A stretch of 37,653 bases of DNA from Herminiimonas sp. Its GTDB lineage: Bacteria > Pseudomonadota > Gammaproteobacteria > Burkholderiales > Burkholderiaceae_D. The notes beneath the pieces were generated by a model. The model did not search any database and was not told the DNA's origin. It saw nothing but the letters and a program-made list of their open reading frames with translations. Shown here piece by piece: positions 29,325-37,653 of the stretch. Numbering within the stretch: position 1 is the stretch's first letter; each line of letters begins with the position of its first letter. The position numbers and the translations under genes are program-made. The DNA is taken from assembly GCA_028292265.1 (NCBI GenBank), contig JAQGMR010000054.1, positions 1-37,653 on the forward strand, written 5' to 3'.

Positions 29325-30113
29325 ATGGCAACCAGAACCGCCAGAAAGTCCGCGCAGGTGGACGTTGACAAACCGGTGCCGGTAGCCCGCCGCAATGCCG
29401 ACGAAACGCGCGCCCGCATCCTGAGAAAGGCGATTTCGGAGTTTGCCGCGAAGGGTTTCAGCGGCGCCCGCATCGATGCGATCTCCAAGAGTGCACGCAC
29501 AAACATCCGCATGCTGTATCACTACTTCGGCAGCAAGGAGCAACTGTATCTGGCCGTGCTGGAGCAGGTGATCCAGGAACTGCGCGACGAAGAGCTGAAG
29601 CTCGATTTCAGCGAGGTTGAGCCGCAGGCCGGCTTGCTCCAGATGTTTGACTTCATCGATCGTCATTTCTCGGAACATCGCGAGCTGATGAGCATACTGT
29701 CGTCCGAAAACATGGACCGCGCGCGCCACATGAAGAAGTCGGCGCGCATACCGGCCGTGTCCTCGCCGGTGCTAGCGCTGCTCCGCAATCTGCTGGACCG
29801 CGGCGTGGCGGACGGCACCGTCGCGCCTGGCATTGACCCCTTGCATTTGTACGTGATGCTGGTAGCGCTGGCCGCCTATCACCGCTCCAACATGCATACG
29901 CTGTCGTTCATCTTCAAGCAGGACGTGGGCGCGGCCGACTGGCAGGCTGTTCACAAGGAACAGACGCACCGGATGCTGATAAGTTTTTTCACGGCGGGAG
30001 CAACTGCGAAACAAGTTGCGCCCGCTCGGAAGAAGCCACGGCCTGCCGTCAGCATGGCCAGCGAAGTTGCCGCGCCGAGCGCGGCGCGCGCACCGCGCAA
30101 ACCCGCGAAATGA
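29325..30113 (+). CDS. TetR/AcrR family transcriptional regulator
   Basis: This 262-residue regulator has a 20-residue basic N-terminal extension. A TetR helix-turn-helix follows: ARILRKAISEFAAKGFSGAR, then IDAISKSARTNIRMLYHYFG, then SKEQLYLAVLEQ (about residues 28-80). The C-terminal ligand and dimer domain follows. An Ala/Pro/Lys-rich tail (about 225-262) is unusual and possibly disordered. It lies inside the transport island between the deacetylase and the gamma-glutamyltransferase-like gene, so it likely controls them and the two importers. The palindrome at 23575 is a candidate site. Its ligand would be the imported compound or a metabolite. Confidence 0.93.
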   Translation: MATRTARKSAQVDVDKPVPVARRNADETRARILRKAISEFAAKGFSGARIDAISKSARTNIRMLYHYFGSKEQLYLAVLEQVIQELRDEELKLDFSEVEPQAGLLQMFDFIDRHFSEHRELMSILSSENMDRARHMKKSARIPAVSSPVLALLRNLLDRGVADGTVAPGIDPLHLYVMLVALAAYHRSNMHTLSFIFKQDVGAADWQAVHKEQTHRMLISFFTAGATAKQVAPARKKPRPAVSMASEVAAPSAARAPRKPAK

Positions 30114-30192
30114 CTGACCTGAGGACTGGCCTGACGACCGACCTGTGGACTTACCTGAGGACTGACCCAAGGACTGCCTGATGACTAGCCTG
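30113..30192. repeat. Imperfect 12-base tandem repeat
   Basis: About six and a half units of the pattern ACTGACCTGAGG run head to tail (units start at 30113, 30125, 30137, 30149, 30161, then a shorter one at 30173 and a partial at 30183). The array begins in the last base of the TetR stop codon and fills the gap before the next gene. Units differ at one to three bases. Confidence 0.85.
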
Positions 30193-30203
30193 AATTCCAC
30201 CAA

Positions 30204-31796
30204 ATGACAGAGAAGAAATCGCCCGCCAAATCCTTCGCCGGCATGGTTACCAGCCCACATGCGCTGGCCACCCAAGCCGGACTGGATGTGCTGAAAGCCG
30301 GCGGCAACGCAGTGGAAGCAGCCATCGCCATCGGCGCCGCGCTGTGCGTGACCTATCCGCAATTCACCGGTTTTGGCGGCGATGCGTTCATGATTATTGC
30401 CGACGCGGCGGGCAACACGCGCACCATCTCCGGCATCGGTCAGGCGCCTGCCGTGTTGCCCCATTTCGAGCGCGCTATACCGGTGCGCGGACCGCTGTCG
30501 ATGCTGACCAGCGCCGGCACCGTCGACACGCTTGGCAAGGGCTTCGAATTCAGTCGCGACACACTTGGCGGATCCAATAGCTGGTCGAGCCTTCTCACGC
30601 CTGCGCTGTCGCTGGCACGGGATGGCTTTCCGATGACTGCTTCCCAGCGTTTCTGGCTTGATTTCCGCGCCGCCGACATGGCGAGCTTGCCGGGCGTCGT
30701 TACCGCCTACATGAACGATGGCGTTGCGCCCGAGGTCGGCGCGCTGTTGCGGCAGCCGCAGCTTGCCGCCTCGATCGCGCTGCTGGCCGAACGCGGACAT
30801 CGCGATTTCTATGAAGGCAAGCTAGCCGCTTTGCTGGCGCAGGGCCTGCGGGAGGCCGGTTCACCATTGCGCGCCGGTGATCTGGCGGCGACCCAGGCAC
30901 GGATTGAACCGCCGCTGCGGGTTGCCTATCGCGACGGCGAACTGCTGGCCCACCAGCCGCCGACGCAGGGCGTCACCACGCTGGAGATCATGGGGATTCT
31001 GAATCGCTTCGATCTCGGCGGCGCCAAACATGGCAGTGCCGATTTTTATCATCTTCTGGTGGAGGCGGTAAAGCTGGCGTTCATTGATCGCGACCGACAT
31101 CTGGCCGATCCGGACTTCAGTGCCGTGCCGATCGATACGCTGCTGTCGCAAGCACACTTGGACACGCTTGCCAAACGCATCGACATGCAGCGGGCACGGC
31201 CATGGCCGCATGTTTTTCGCAATGGCGACACCGTGTTCATCGCAGCCGCGGATGCGCAGGGCAATGCGGTGTCGATGCTGCAAACCGTCTATTTTGACTG
31301 GGGCAGCGGCATGCTGGTTGGCGACACCGGCATGCTGTGGCATAACCGCGGCGCTGCGTTCTCGCTCGACCCTTCACACCCAAATTACCTGGCGCCGGGC
31401 AAACGGCCTTTCCATACCCTCAATCCCGGAATGGTCATGAAGAATGGCCGTCCGCACATCCTGTACGGCACACAGGGCGCCGACGGTCAGCCGCAAACTC
31501 TGGCCACGGTGTTGGCGCGCATGATCGATTACGGCATGGACCCAATGGCGGCGCTCGCGGCGCCGCGTTTTTTGCTCGGCAAAACGTTTTCCGATAGCCG
31601 AGATTCGCTGAAGCTGGAAGCCGATGCCGGCGACGAGGTGTTCGAGGCACTGGCGGCGCGCGGTCATCTTTTAAGCCCGATACCTGCGCAAAGTCCCTTG
31701 GCGGGACATCCGGGCGCTATCGTCATCGATCAGCAGACCGGCGCGTTTTTTGGCGCGCATGATCCGCGCAGCGATGGCGAGGCCCTCGGTGTTTGA
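30204..31796 (+). CDS. Gamma-glutamyltransferase family Ntn hydrolase, HpxW (oxamate amidohydrolase)-like
   Basis: This 530-residue protein is a member of the self-cleaving gamma-glutamyltransferase family. The N-terminal VTSPHALATQAGLDVLKAGGNAVEAA and FTGFGGDAFM are family hallmarks. The predicted nucleophile Thr343 (GDTVFIAAADAQGNAVS) sits seven residues before the Asp that follows it in classical enzymes. The substrate-side motif PGKRPFHTLNPGMV replaces the usual PGKRPLSSMTP, and GTQGADGQPQTL differs from the glutathione-binding GGSRI. These changes argue against glutathione as substrate and for the amidase branch represented by oxamate amidohydrolase. No signal peptide is visible, so it is probably cytoplasmic. 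A decayed copy of its 3' end lies at 19374. Confidence 0.9.
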   Translation: MTEKKSPAKSFAGMVTSPHALATQAGLDVLKAGGNAVEAAIAIGAALCVTYPQFTGFGGDAFMIIADAAGNTRTISGIGQAPAVLPHFERAIPVRGPLSMLTSAGTVDTLGKGFEFSRDTLGGSNSWSSLLTPALSLARDGFPMTASQRFWLDFRAADMASLPGVVTAYMNDGVAPEVGALLRQPQLAASIALLAERGHRDFYEGKLAALLAQGLREAGSPLRAGDLAATQARIEPPLRVAYRDGELLAHQPPTQGVTTLEIMGILNRFDLGGAKHGSADFYHLLVEAVKLAFIDRDRHLADPDFSAVPIDTLLSQAHLDTLAKRIDMQRARPWPHVFRNGDTVFIAAADAQGNAVSMLQTVYFDWGSGMLVGDTGMLWHNRGAAFSLDPSHPNYLAPGKRPFHTLNPGMVMKNGRPHILYGTQGADGQPQTLATVLARMIDYGMDPMAALAAPRFLLGKTFSDSRDSLKLEADAGDEVFEALAARGHLLSPIPAQSPLAGHPGAIVIDQQTGAFFGAHDPRSDGEALGV

Positions 31797-32061
31797 AGCA
31801 CCTGGGCGGGAGCGCTCAATCGCGGTAATCACGATGATCGCGATCACCGGGGCCACCGGCCAGCACATTGCCTGGCCACGGCCAAGGCAGCACTGCCCCG
31901 TGTCTAGTCCTTGATCAAAAATACGAACGTGGCGTGCGAAAAGAGTGGCCCCATTCTTGCAAGCAATGGTTAGAATCGTGGTGGTACTTGTCTGCGCTGT
32001 CTGGCTTGCTGTTTATTTGGGTTCCCTGTTTTTGTCACGGTCACTTCTTGGAAGGATTGTC

Positions 32062-33297
32062 ATGTCAGGATTGTCACGATTAACACGCACTATCAGCCGG
32101 ATGCGCATGCCTGCGCTTGCCAGCGCGCTGCTGGCTTCGATTGCCTGCTTCGCCACAGCCGGAGCGAGCGCGCAGGAGACCATCCGTTTTGGCGCGCCCT
32201 TGCCCCAAACCGGCGCGCTCTCGCCGGAAGCGCTCAAGCAGCAGCAGGGTTACGACTTGTGGGCCGAGCAGGTCAACAAGGCCGGCGGCATCAAGGTCGG
32301 CAGCAAGAAGATGAAAGTCGAAATCGTCTACACGGACTACCAGTCCAACACACCACGCGCGGTGCAGGCCGCCGAGCAACTGATCACACAGCAAAAAGTA
32401 AATTTCCTGTTCAGCCCGTTCGGGTCTGGCGCGGCCAAGGCAGCCAGCACCGTGTCAGAGAAATACGGGATGCCGACCATTGCGTCCACCGCCTCCTCCA
32501 GCCAGGTGTATGACCAGGGTTATAAATACCTCTTTGGCACCTTCACACCAAATGACACGCTCACCACGCCGCTGGTGAAGATCGTGCGCGAAAAAGCGCC
32601 CGGCGTGAAACGCGTCGCCATCCTCGCGCGCAACGACCTGTTCCCGCTGGCCATAGCGCAGGAAATGGAAAAAGCCGCCAAGGCCGCCGGCCTCGAAGTG
32701 ATCTTCTTCGAAAAGTACGCGATCAACACGATGGACCATTCGTCGGCGCTGTCGCAGATCAAGGCGCAGTCTCCACACTGGATTTTCGCTACCGGTTATA
32801 TCAACGATCTGGTGCTGATCAAGAAGCAGATGTCGGATCAGAAAATGGAAGCGCCGGTGGTGACCATGATCGCCGGCCCGGCCTACAAGGAATTCATCGA
32901 AGCCTCCGGCAAGGGCGCGGAAAATATCAGCAGCGCCGCCTGGTGGCATCCGGCCGCCCGCTACAAGGGCCAGGATATCTTCGGCACACCTGACAACTAC
33001 GTAAAACTGTTCAAGGAAAAATACAAGTCAGAGCCAGACTATGCGCAGGCCTCGGCCTCGGTGTCCGGCGCGCTGTTCCAGATGGCGATTGAAAAAGCCG
33101 GCAGCCTCGACCGCGACAAAGTGCGTGACGAACTGGCGCGCATGAATGTGATGACCTTCTGGGGTCCGGTCAAATTCGGTCCTACCGGTCAGATCAACTC
33201 GCTGGAACCGCCCGTGCTGCAAATCCAGAACGGCAAGACCATTGTCGTGTCGCCGGCCGCCATCAAGCAGGCCGACTTCAGACTTAGTGTGAAGTAA
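32062..33297 (+). CDS. Liv-type ABC transporter substrate-binding protein (second importer)
   Basis: This 411-residue periplasmic binding protein has a long basic signal peptide (MSGLSRLTRTISRMRMPALA) and cleavage near AGASAQ, before ETIRFGAPLPQTGALSPEA. It continues with the amino-acid-like receptor fold (YTDYQSNTPRAVQAAEQLI and a FSPFGSGAAKAAS ligand-site segment). I chose the ATG at 32062, preceded by GGAAGGA; the frame upstream to 31945 reads as an unrelated hydrophobic stretch. It differs clearly from the first receptor at 23669, so the two importers may take different ligands of the same class. Genes for its permeases and ATPases follow directly. Confidence 0.95.
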   Translation: MSGLSRLTRTISRMRMPALASALLASIACFATAGASAQETIRFGAPLPQTGALSPEALKQQQGYDLWAEQVNKAGGIKVGSKKMKVEIVYTDYQSNTPRAVQAAEQLITQQKVNFLFSPFGSGAAKAASTVSEKYGMPTIASTASSSQVYDQGYKYLFGTFTPNDTLTTPLVKIVREKAPGVKRVAILARNDLFPLAIAQEMEKAAKAAGLEVIFFEKYAINTMDHSSALSQIKAQSPHWIFATGYINDLVLIKKQMSDQKMEAPVVTMIAGPAYKEFIEASGKGAENISSAAWWHPAARYKGQDIFGTPDNYVKLFKEKYKSEPDYAQASASVSGALFQMAIEKAGSLDRDKVRDELARMNVMTFWGPVKFGPTGQINSLEPPVLQIQNGKTIVVSPAAIKQADFRLSVK

Positions 33298-33336
33298 GCA
33301 CCCGGCCCGGCCACACCAGTACACGGAAAAGCGCGA

Positions 33337-34203
33337 ATGCTCGTTCTCCAGATCATTTTGAACGGCATCGTGCTGGGCAGTCTGTACGCCTGCATCGCCT
33401 CGGGCTTTTCGCTGGTGTGGGGCGTACTCAATGTCATCAACCTGATGCACGGTACTTTCATTGTGCTCGGCTCGTATCTGGCCTGGGGCGCTTACAACGC
33501 GCTTGGACTGGCGCCGTGGACCTCGCTGCTGATCGCGGCGCCCGTGTATTTTGTGCTCGGGTATGCAATCCAACGCGGCATCCTGAACCGGGTGATCTCT
33601 GCGCCGGTCCTGGTCACGCTCACGCTGACCTTCGGCCTCGACCTGATGCTCAATAACGCGATGCTGTACTTCTTCAAGGCGGACTACCGGCGCCTGGTAC
33701 TGGAGCCGGCATTGGGTTCGATCTCGCTCGGTCCGCTGGTGGTGCCGCTGGACCGGGTCGTGGCGATGGGCTTTGCGCTGGTGCTGACCCTGGCGCTGTA
33801 TCTGATTTTGCGACGCTCGCGGGTTGGCCGCGCCATCGTTGCGGTACGCATGGACCGCGACGCCGCCCGGCTGATGGGGGTCGATGTGCCCTCCATCTAC
33901 GCGACCGCATTTGGTCTCGGCGCAGCCATGGCCGGTTGCGCCGGCGTGCTGTTGGCAATGATCTTTCCAATCTCCCCGGTGGCCTCGGGCGGCTACCTCG
34001 GCAAGGCGTTTGTGGTGTGCGTGCTGGGCGGCCTCGGCAGCGTGCCGGGCGCGGTGGTCGGCGGACTGTTTCTTGGGCTGGTCGAAAGTTTCGGCTCGCT
34101 CGCGTTTGGTCCGGAACATGCCATCACCTTGTCGTTTGGCCTGCTTATTCTCTTCCTTGTGTTCCGGCCGCAGGGGTTCCTCGGCAAGCGGGGCTTTGAA
34201 TGA
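33337..34203 (+). CDS. LivH-type ABC permease (second importer)
   Basis: This 288-residue permease begins MLVLQIILNGIVLGSLYACI and has the LivH patches SLVWGVLNVINLMHGTFIVLG and RMDRDAARLMGVD (ATPase-contact loop). VVCVLGGLGSVPGAVVGG and the C-terminal FRPQGFLGKRG complete the pattern. Typical length. It is 39 bases after the binding-protein gene and overlaps the next permease gene by four bases (ATGA), so the two are translationally coupled. Confidence 0.95.
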   Translation: MLVLQIILNGIVLGSLYACIASGFSLVWGVLNVINLMHGTFIVLGSYLAWGAYNALGLAPWTSLLIAAPVYFVLGYAIQRGILNRVISAPVLVTLTLTFGLDLMLNNAMLYFFKADYRRLVLEPALGSISLGPLVVPLDRVVAMGFALVLTLALYLILRRSRVGRAIVAVRMDRDAARLMGVDVPSIYATAFGLGAAMAGCAGVLLAMIFPISPVASGGYLGKAFVVCVLGGLGSVPGAVVGGLFLGLVESFGSLAFGPEHAITLSFGLLILFLVFRPQGFLGKRGFE

Positions 34204-35144
34204 AGCGCGCAGTGTTGTTGTCGGCGCTCGGCGCGCTTTTTTTGCTTTGCCTGCTGCCGCTGTTCAATAGCGCCTATGCGCTGCGCATCGGCACCTTTGC
34301 CTGCATGTACGCGATCATGGCCGTGTCATGGACCGTGATCGGCGGCTTCGCCGGCTATCCATCCTTTGCCACCGCCGCTTTCTTCGGCTTCGGCGCCTAT
34401 TGCGGCGGCGTGTTGATCACCAGGGGCTGGCCACTCTATGCCGCGGTTGGCGCCGCAGGTGCCCTCGCCTTCGTTGGCGCATTGCTGCTGGGCGTGATCC
34501 TGCTGCGCTTGCGCGGCCACTATTTCGCCATCGGCAGTCTGGCCGTGGCCGAAGTGCTACGAGAAATGACCAATACGGCGACCGACCTGACTGGCGGTGG
34601 AATGGGACTGAACATTCCGTTAAAGGTCGCCGCGTCCGGCGGCGTGATGGGCGAAGCCTCCTTCTTTTTCTGGGCCATGTGGGCCTTGCTGGTCCTGTGC
34701 TTTGTCGTGGTCTGCATCATCCAGCAATCCAAACTCGGCTTCGGACTGGTGTGCATCAAGCAGAATGAATCGGCGGCTGACATGATCGGCGTGAACGCGA
34801 CGCTTTACAAAAGTAGCGCATTCGCTTTTTCTGGCGTGTTTGTCGCGATGGCGGGTGTGCTGTATGCCGGCTGGGTGCATTACATCGAGCCGCCGGACGT
34901 CTATGACATCCTGTTTGCGGTGAAGCCTATCGTCATGGCGCTGCTGGGCGGGCTCGGCTCGCCGGCCGGCGCCTTGCTCGGCGCCTTTGTTTTTCTGGGC
35001 ATTGAGGAAGCCGTGTGGCGCAATTACCTGCAGATCCATTCCGGCATCCTGGGTTTGTTGGTGTTGGTGTTGCTGCTGTTTCTGCCCAACGGCCTGATGT
35101 CGCTGGCGCGCCGCCTGCGTGGCGCCGGAGTGCGTCATGGTTGA
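34200..35144 (+). CDS. LivM-type ABC permease (second importer)
   Basis: This 314-residue permease is a separate LivM, in contrast to the fused form in the first importer. Recognisable parts are SWTVIGGFAGYPSFATAAFFGFGAY, LRGHYFAIGSLAVAEVLREMTN and the KQNESAADMIGVNATLYK loop that contacts the ATPase. GLGSPAGALLGAFVFLGIEE and FLPNGLMSLARR close the sequence. It overlaps livH by four bases and livG by eight, consistent with a tightly coupled operon. Confidence 0.95.
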   Translation: MKRAVLLSALGALFLLCLLPLFNSAYALRIGTFACMYAIMAVSWTVIGGFAGYPSFATAAFFGFGAYCGGVLITRGWPLYAAVGAAGALAFVGALLLGVILLRLRGHYFAIGSLAVAEVLREMTNTATDLTGGGMGLNIPLKVAASGGVMGEASFFFWAMWALLVLCFVVVCIIQQSKLGFGLVCIKQNESAADMIGVNATLYKSSAFAFSGVFVAMAGVLYAGWVHYIEPPDVYDILFAVKPIVMALLGGLGSPAGALLGAFVFLGIEEAVWRNYLQIHSGILGLLVLVLLLFLPNGLMSLARRLRGAGVRHG

Positions 35145-35909
35145 AGTGCTGCAGCTGCAAAAAGTGGCGCGCCGCTTCGGTGGATTGCAGGCGGTGCAGA
35201 ACCTCAGCCTGTCCATCGGCGGCGGTGAAATCCTCGGGCTAATCGGGCCGAACGGCGCAGGCAAAACCACGCTGGTCAACGTAATTACCGGTGTCCATCG
35301 GGCCTCGTCCGGACGTGTAATATTTGAGGGCCGCGATATTACGCGACTCGCTCCGTATCAGACCGCGCGCATCGGCATTGCCCGTACTTTCCAGATCGTC
35401 CAGCCATTTCCCGACCTGACCGTGCTCGATAACGTCGCCGCCGCCGCGTTATTCTCGCAAAAAGGCCTCAACCCGGCGCAAGCACGCGAAATCGCTGCCG
35501 CGCAACTGGCATTCGTCGGACTCGACAAGCAGATGAATCAGTATGCGTATAGCCTGACGCTGGCCATGCGCAAGCGGCTTGAACTGGCGAAAGCGGTAGC
35601 GATGAAACCGCGGCTACTGTTTCTGGATGAAGTCAACGCCGGTCTGAATTCCGCTGAAGTCGAACATGCAATGGTGCTGATACGCGAGCTTGCAGCGCGC
35701 GGCATTACCATCGTGCTGATCGAGCATTTGATGCAAGTGGTAATGAATGTCTGCAGCCGGGTCGTGGTGCTGCAAAACGGCGCTCTAATTGCCGACGGCT
35801 CGCCGCAGCAGGTGGTCAACGATCCTCTCGTCGTGGCGGCCTATCTGGGACAGAAATACGCGCAGCTAGGCAAGCAGAAAAACACTGGCCCAACCGACGC
35901 GGTTGAAGC

Positions 35910-35913
<4 letters not shown>
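35137..35913 (+). CDS. LivG-type ABC ATPase (second importer)
   Basis: This 258-residue ATPase shows Walker [10 protein letters not shown] near residue 40, the Q-loop region RTFQIVQPFPDLTVLDN and an H-loop IVLIEHLMQVV. Two motifs are off-consensus: the signature reads SLTLAMRKRLE where LSxGQ is expected, and Walker B ends FLDEVNAGLN instead of DEPxAGLN. Both changes are seen in one branch of LivG-like proteins, where the partner LivF keeps the full signature. I chose the ATG at 35137 because GGAG precedes it and MVEVLQLQKVARRFGG is a normal start; a GTG at 35119 is an alternative. Confidence 0.93.
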
Positions 35914-36659
<746 letters not shown>

Positions 36660-36757
36660 GCATGCAAGGGGCTCGCAATGCGGCCCATGCATGACCCAAG
36701 TCTATTGATTGAATCTAAACCGAAGCTGGTTTTCGAACTTTTAAAGGAACACCGTTC

Positions 36758-37510
36758 ATGTCAAGCTCCGTCCCATTTGCAGTAGGAAATTATCGCTTCG
36801 CCCCCGGTGTGTTCCAGTACTCTGCCGGCGTGGCTGCCGAGCCCGGATTCCGGATAGAGCGCGTGCGCTTCATGAATCCGGTGCCGCTGGCCGAAGGGTT
36901 CAAGAAAATAGAAGCCGTGCTCAAAGCCGCGGGTCGGCCGCTGACGGCATTCTGCGCCTGCGAATTGCGCTCGCCGGCGCCGTTCGATGAAGCCGGTTTC
37001 GCGGCTTTCAACCGTGACTACGTGGGCCCGTTGTCAAGCTGGGGCCTGTTCGACGGCAGCACCAATCCGGTCGCGCGCAGCAATGTTTGCCCCGACATTA
37101 ATCCGCCGTCGGTGCCGTCATTCCATGCGTTCTGCTACACGGTGCCGGACGCAGCGGCACAGCCGTCCTTTGTGGTCGCCGGCAGCGGCGAAGCGCCCGA
37201 AGGAAAAGGCAATTACAAGGATCACATCGTCAGCCCCGGCGATCTGTCGGCAGCCGGCTTGCAGAACAAGGCGCGCTTTGTGCTGGGCGAAATGGAAAAC
37301 CGCATGCGCACGCTCGGCTTTACCTGGGCTGACACCACCGCCTCACAGCTATATACGGTGCACGACATCCACCCGTTCATTGCCGCAGAACTGGTGCGCC
37401 GCGGCGCCATGCGCTCTGGACTGACATGGCACTTCAACCGGCCGCCAGTGCAGGGTCTGGAATATGAAATGGACTGCAGGGGCGTTTATGTTGAGCGCGT
37501 TATTGCGTGA
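36758..37510 (+). CDS. CnbZ-like protein, probably two RidA-like halves (putative deaminase)
   Basis: This 250-residue protein resembles ones annotated as 2-amino-5-chloromuconate deaminase CnbZ, recalled from the overall pattern rather than matched. The C-terminal half looks like a RidA/YjgF domain (QNKARFVLGEMENRMRTLGF, TTASQLYTVHDIHPFIAAEL, then a VEYEMDCRGV-type end). The N-terminal half shows a weaker version (LAEGFKKIEAVLKAAGR, FCACELRSPAPFDEAGFAAF, FNRDYVG). VVAGSGEAPEGKGNYKDHIV joins them. RidA proteins deaminate enamines and imines, so an enamine or aminomuconate-like intermediate is plausible. AAAGGA precedes the ATG. It follows the second importer. Confidence 0.72.
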   Translation: MSSSVPFAVGNYRFAPGVFQYSAGVAAEPGFRIERVRFMNPVPLAEGFKKIEAVLKAAGRPLTAFCACELRSPAPFDEAGFAAFNRDYVGPLSSWGLFDGSTNPVARSNVCPDINPPSVPSFHAFCYTVPDAAAQPSFVVAGSGEAPEGKGNYKDHIVSPGDLSAAGLQNKARFVLGEMENRMRTLGFTWADTTASQLYTVHDIHPFIAAELVRRGAMRSGLTWHFNRPPVQGLEYEMDCRGVYVERVIA

Positions 37511-37653
37511 AGTAGCGCGCGATCCACTGTATAGGGCGGCAACGCGAGCCAACGCCATGCCGCCATCACTGAAGCCCGGTTGACCGCACCGATATCAGGT
37601 CCCGACCCGCATCGTTGAAGTCATCTTCCGCAGCATTGCGACCACGCTTTGGG
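37511..37653. other. Right-edge stretch without a recognised gene
   Basis: The last 143 bases contain no frame I can assign. An open minus-strand frame entering from the right edge is short and unrecognised, so the end of a neighbouring gene cannot be excluded. Confidence 0.3.

Noticed and set aside
33028..34119. Minus-strand frame of 363 codons opposite receptor and permease genes
   Set aside because: It crosses two certain genes and has a His/Gln/Arg-rich antisense composition.

Overview
The window looks like a chromosomal origin segment of a betaproteobacterium, most likely Burkholderiales and perhaps Oxalobacteraceae. The basis is the gene order mnmE, yidC, yidD, rnpA, rpmH on the minus strand, then dnaA, dnaN, gyrB on the plus strand, with no recF between dnaN and gyrB. 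Two perfect DnaA boxes flank dnaA. The genus cannot be fixed from what is visible.

Left edge (1-3.5 kb): the window opens in the 3' end of a group II intron (domains V and VI, ending near base 126). It is followed by a small exported HNH-type protein, a YoaK/DUF1275 membrane protein and a YihY/BrkB membrane protein. Core block (3.7-13.7 kb): tRNA modification (mnmE), membrane protein insertion (yidC, yidD), RNase P protein and ribosomal protein L34, then replication initiation, the sliding clamp and gyrase.

Accessory patchwork (13.7-23.5 kb): a broken dienelactone hydrolase sits behind an SDR gene that diverges from a LysR regulator. A minus-strand operon holds a TauD/TfdA dioxygenase, a second SDR and a Bug-type solute receptor, which suggests uptake and oxidation of an organic acid or ether. 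A non-coding stretch holds a decayed copy of the 3' end of a gamma-glutamyltransferase gene whose intact relative lies 12 kb away. Next come an ABC-2 type exporter pair with a strong palindrome upstream, a VOC-fold protein and a DHFR/RibD-like reductase.

Catabolic/transport island (23.5-37.5 kb, all plus strand): two complete branched-chain-amino-acid-type (Liv/HAAT) ABC importers bracket a PuuE-like polysaccharide deacetylase, a TetR regulator and a gamma-glutamyltransferase/oxamate-amidohydrolase-like Ntn hydrolase. A protein resembling CnbZ, apparently with two RidA-like halves, ends the set. In the first importer the permease and both ATPases form one 834-residue polypeptide (LivM-LivG-LivF). 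My inference is a pathway for importing and hydrolysing or deaminating a nitrogen compound such as a ureide, amide, lactam or aminomuconate-like acid. The substrate is unknown, and this island is the best candidate for an undescribed system here.
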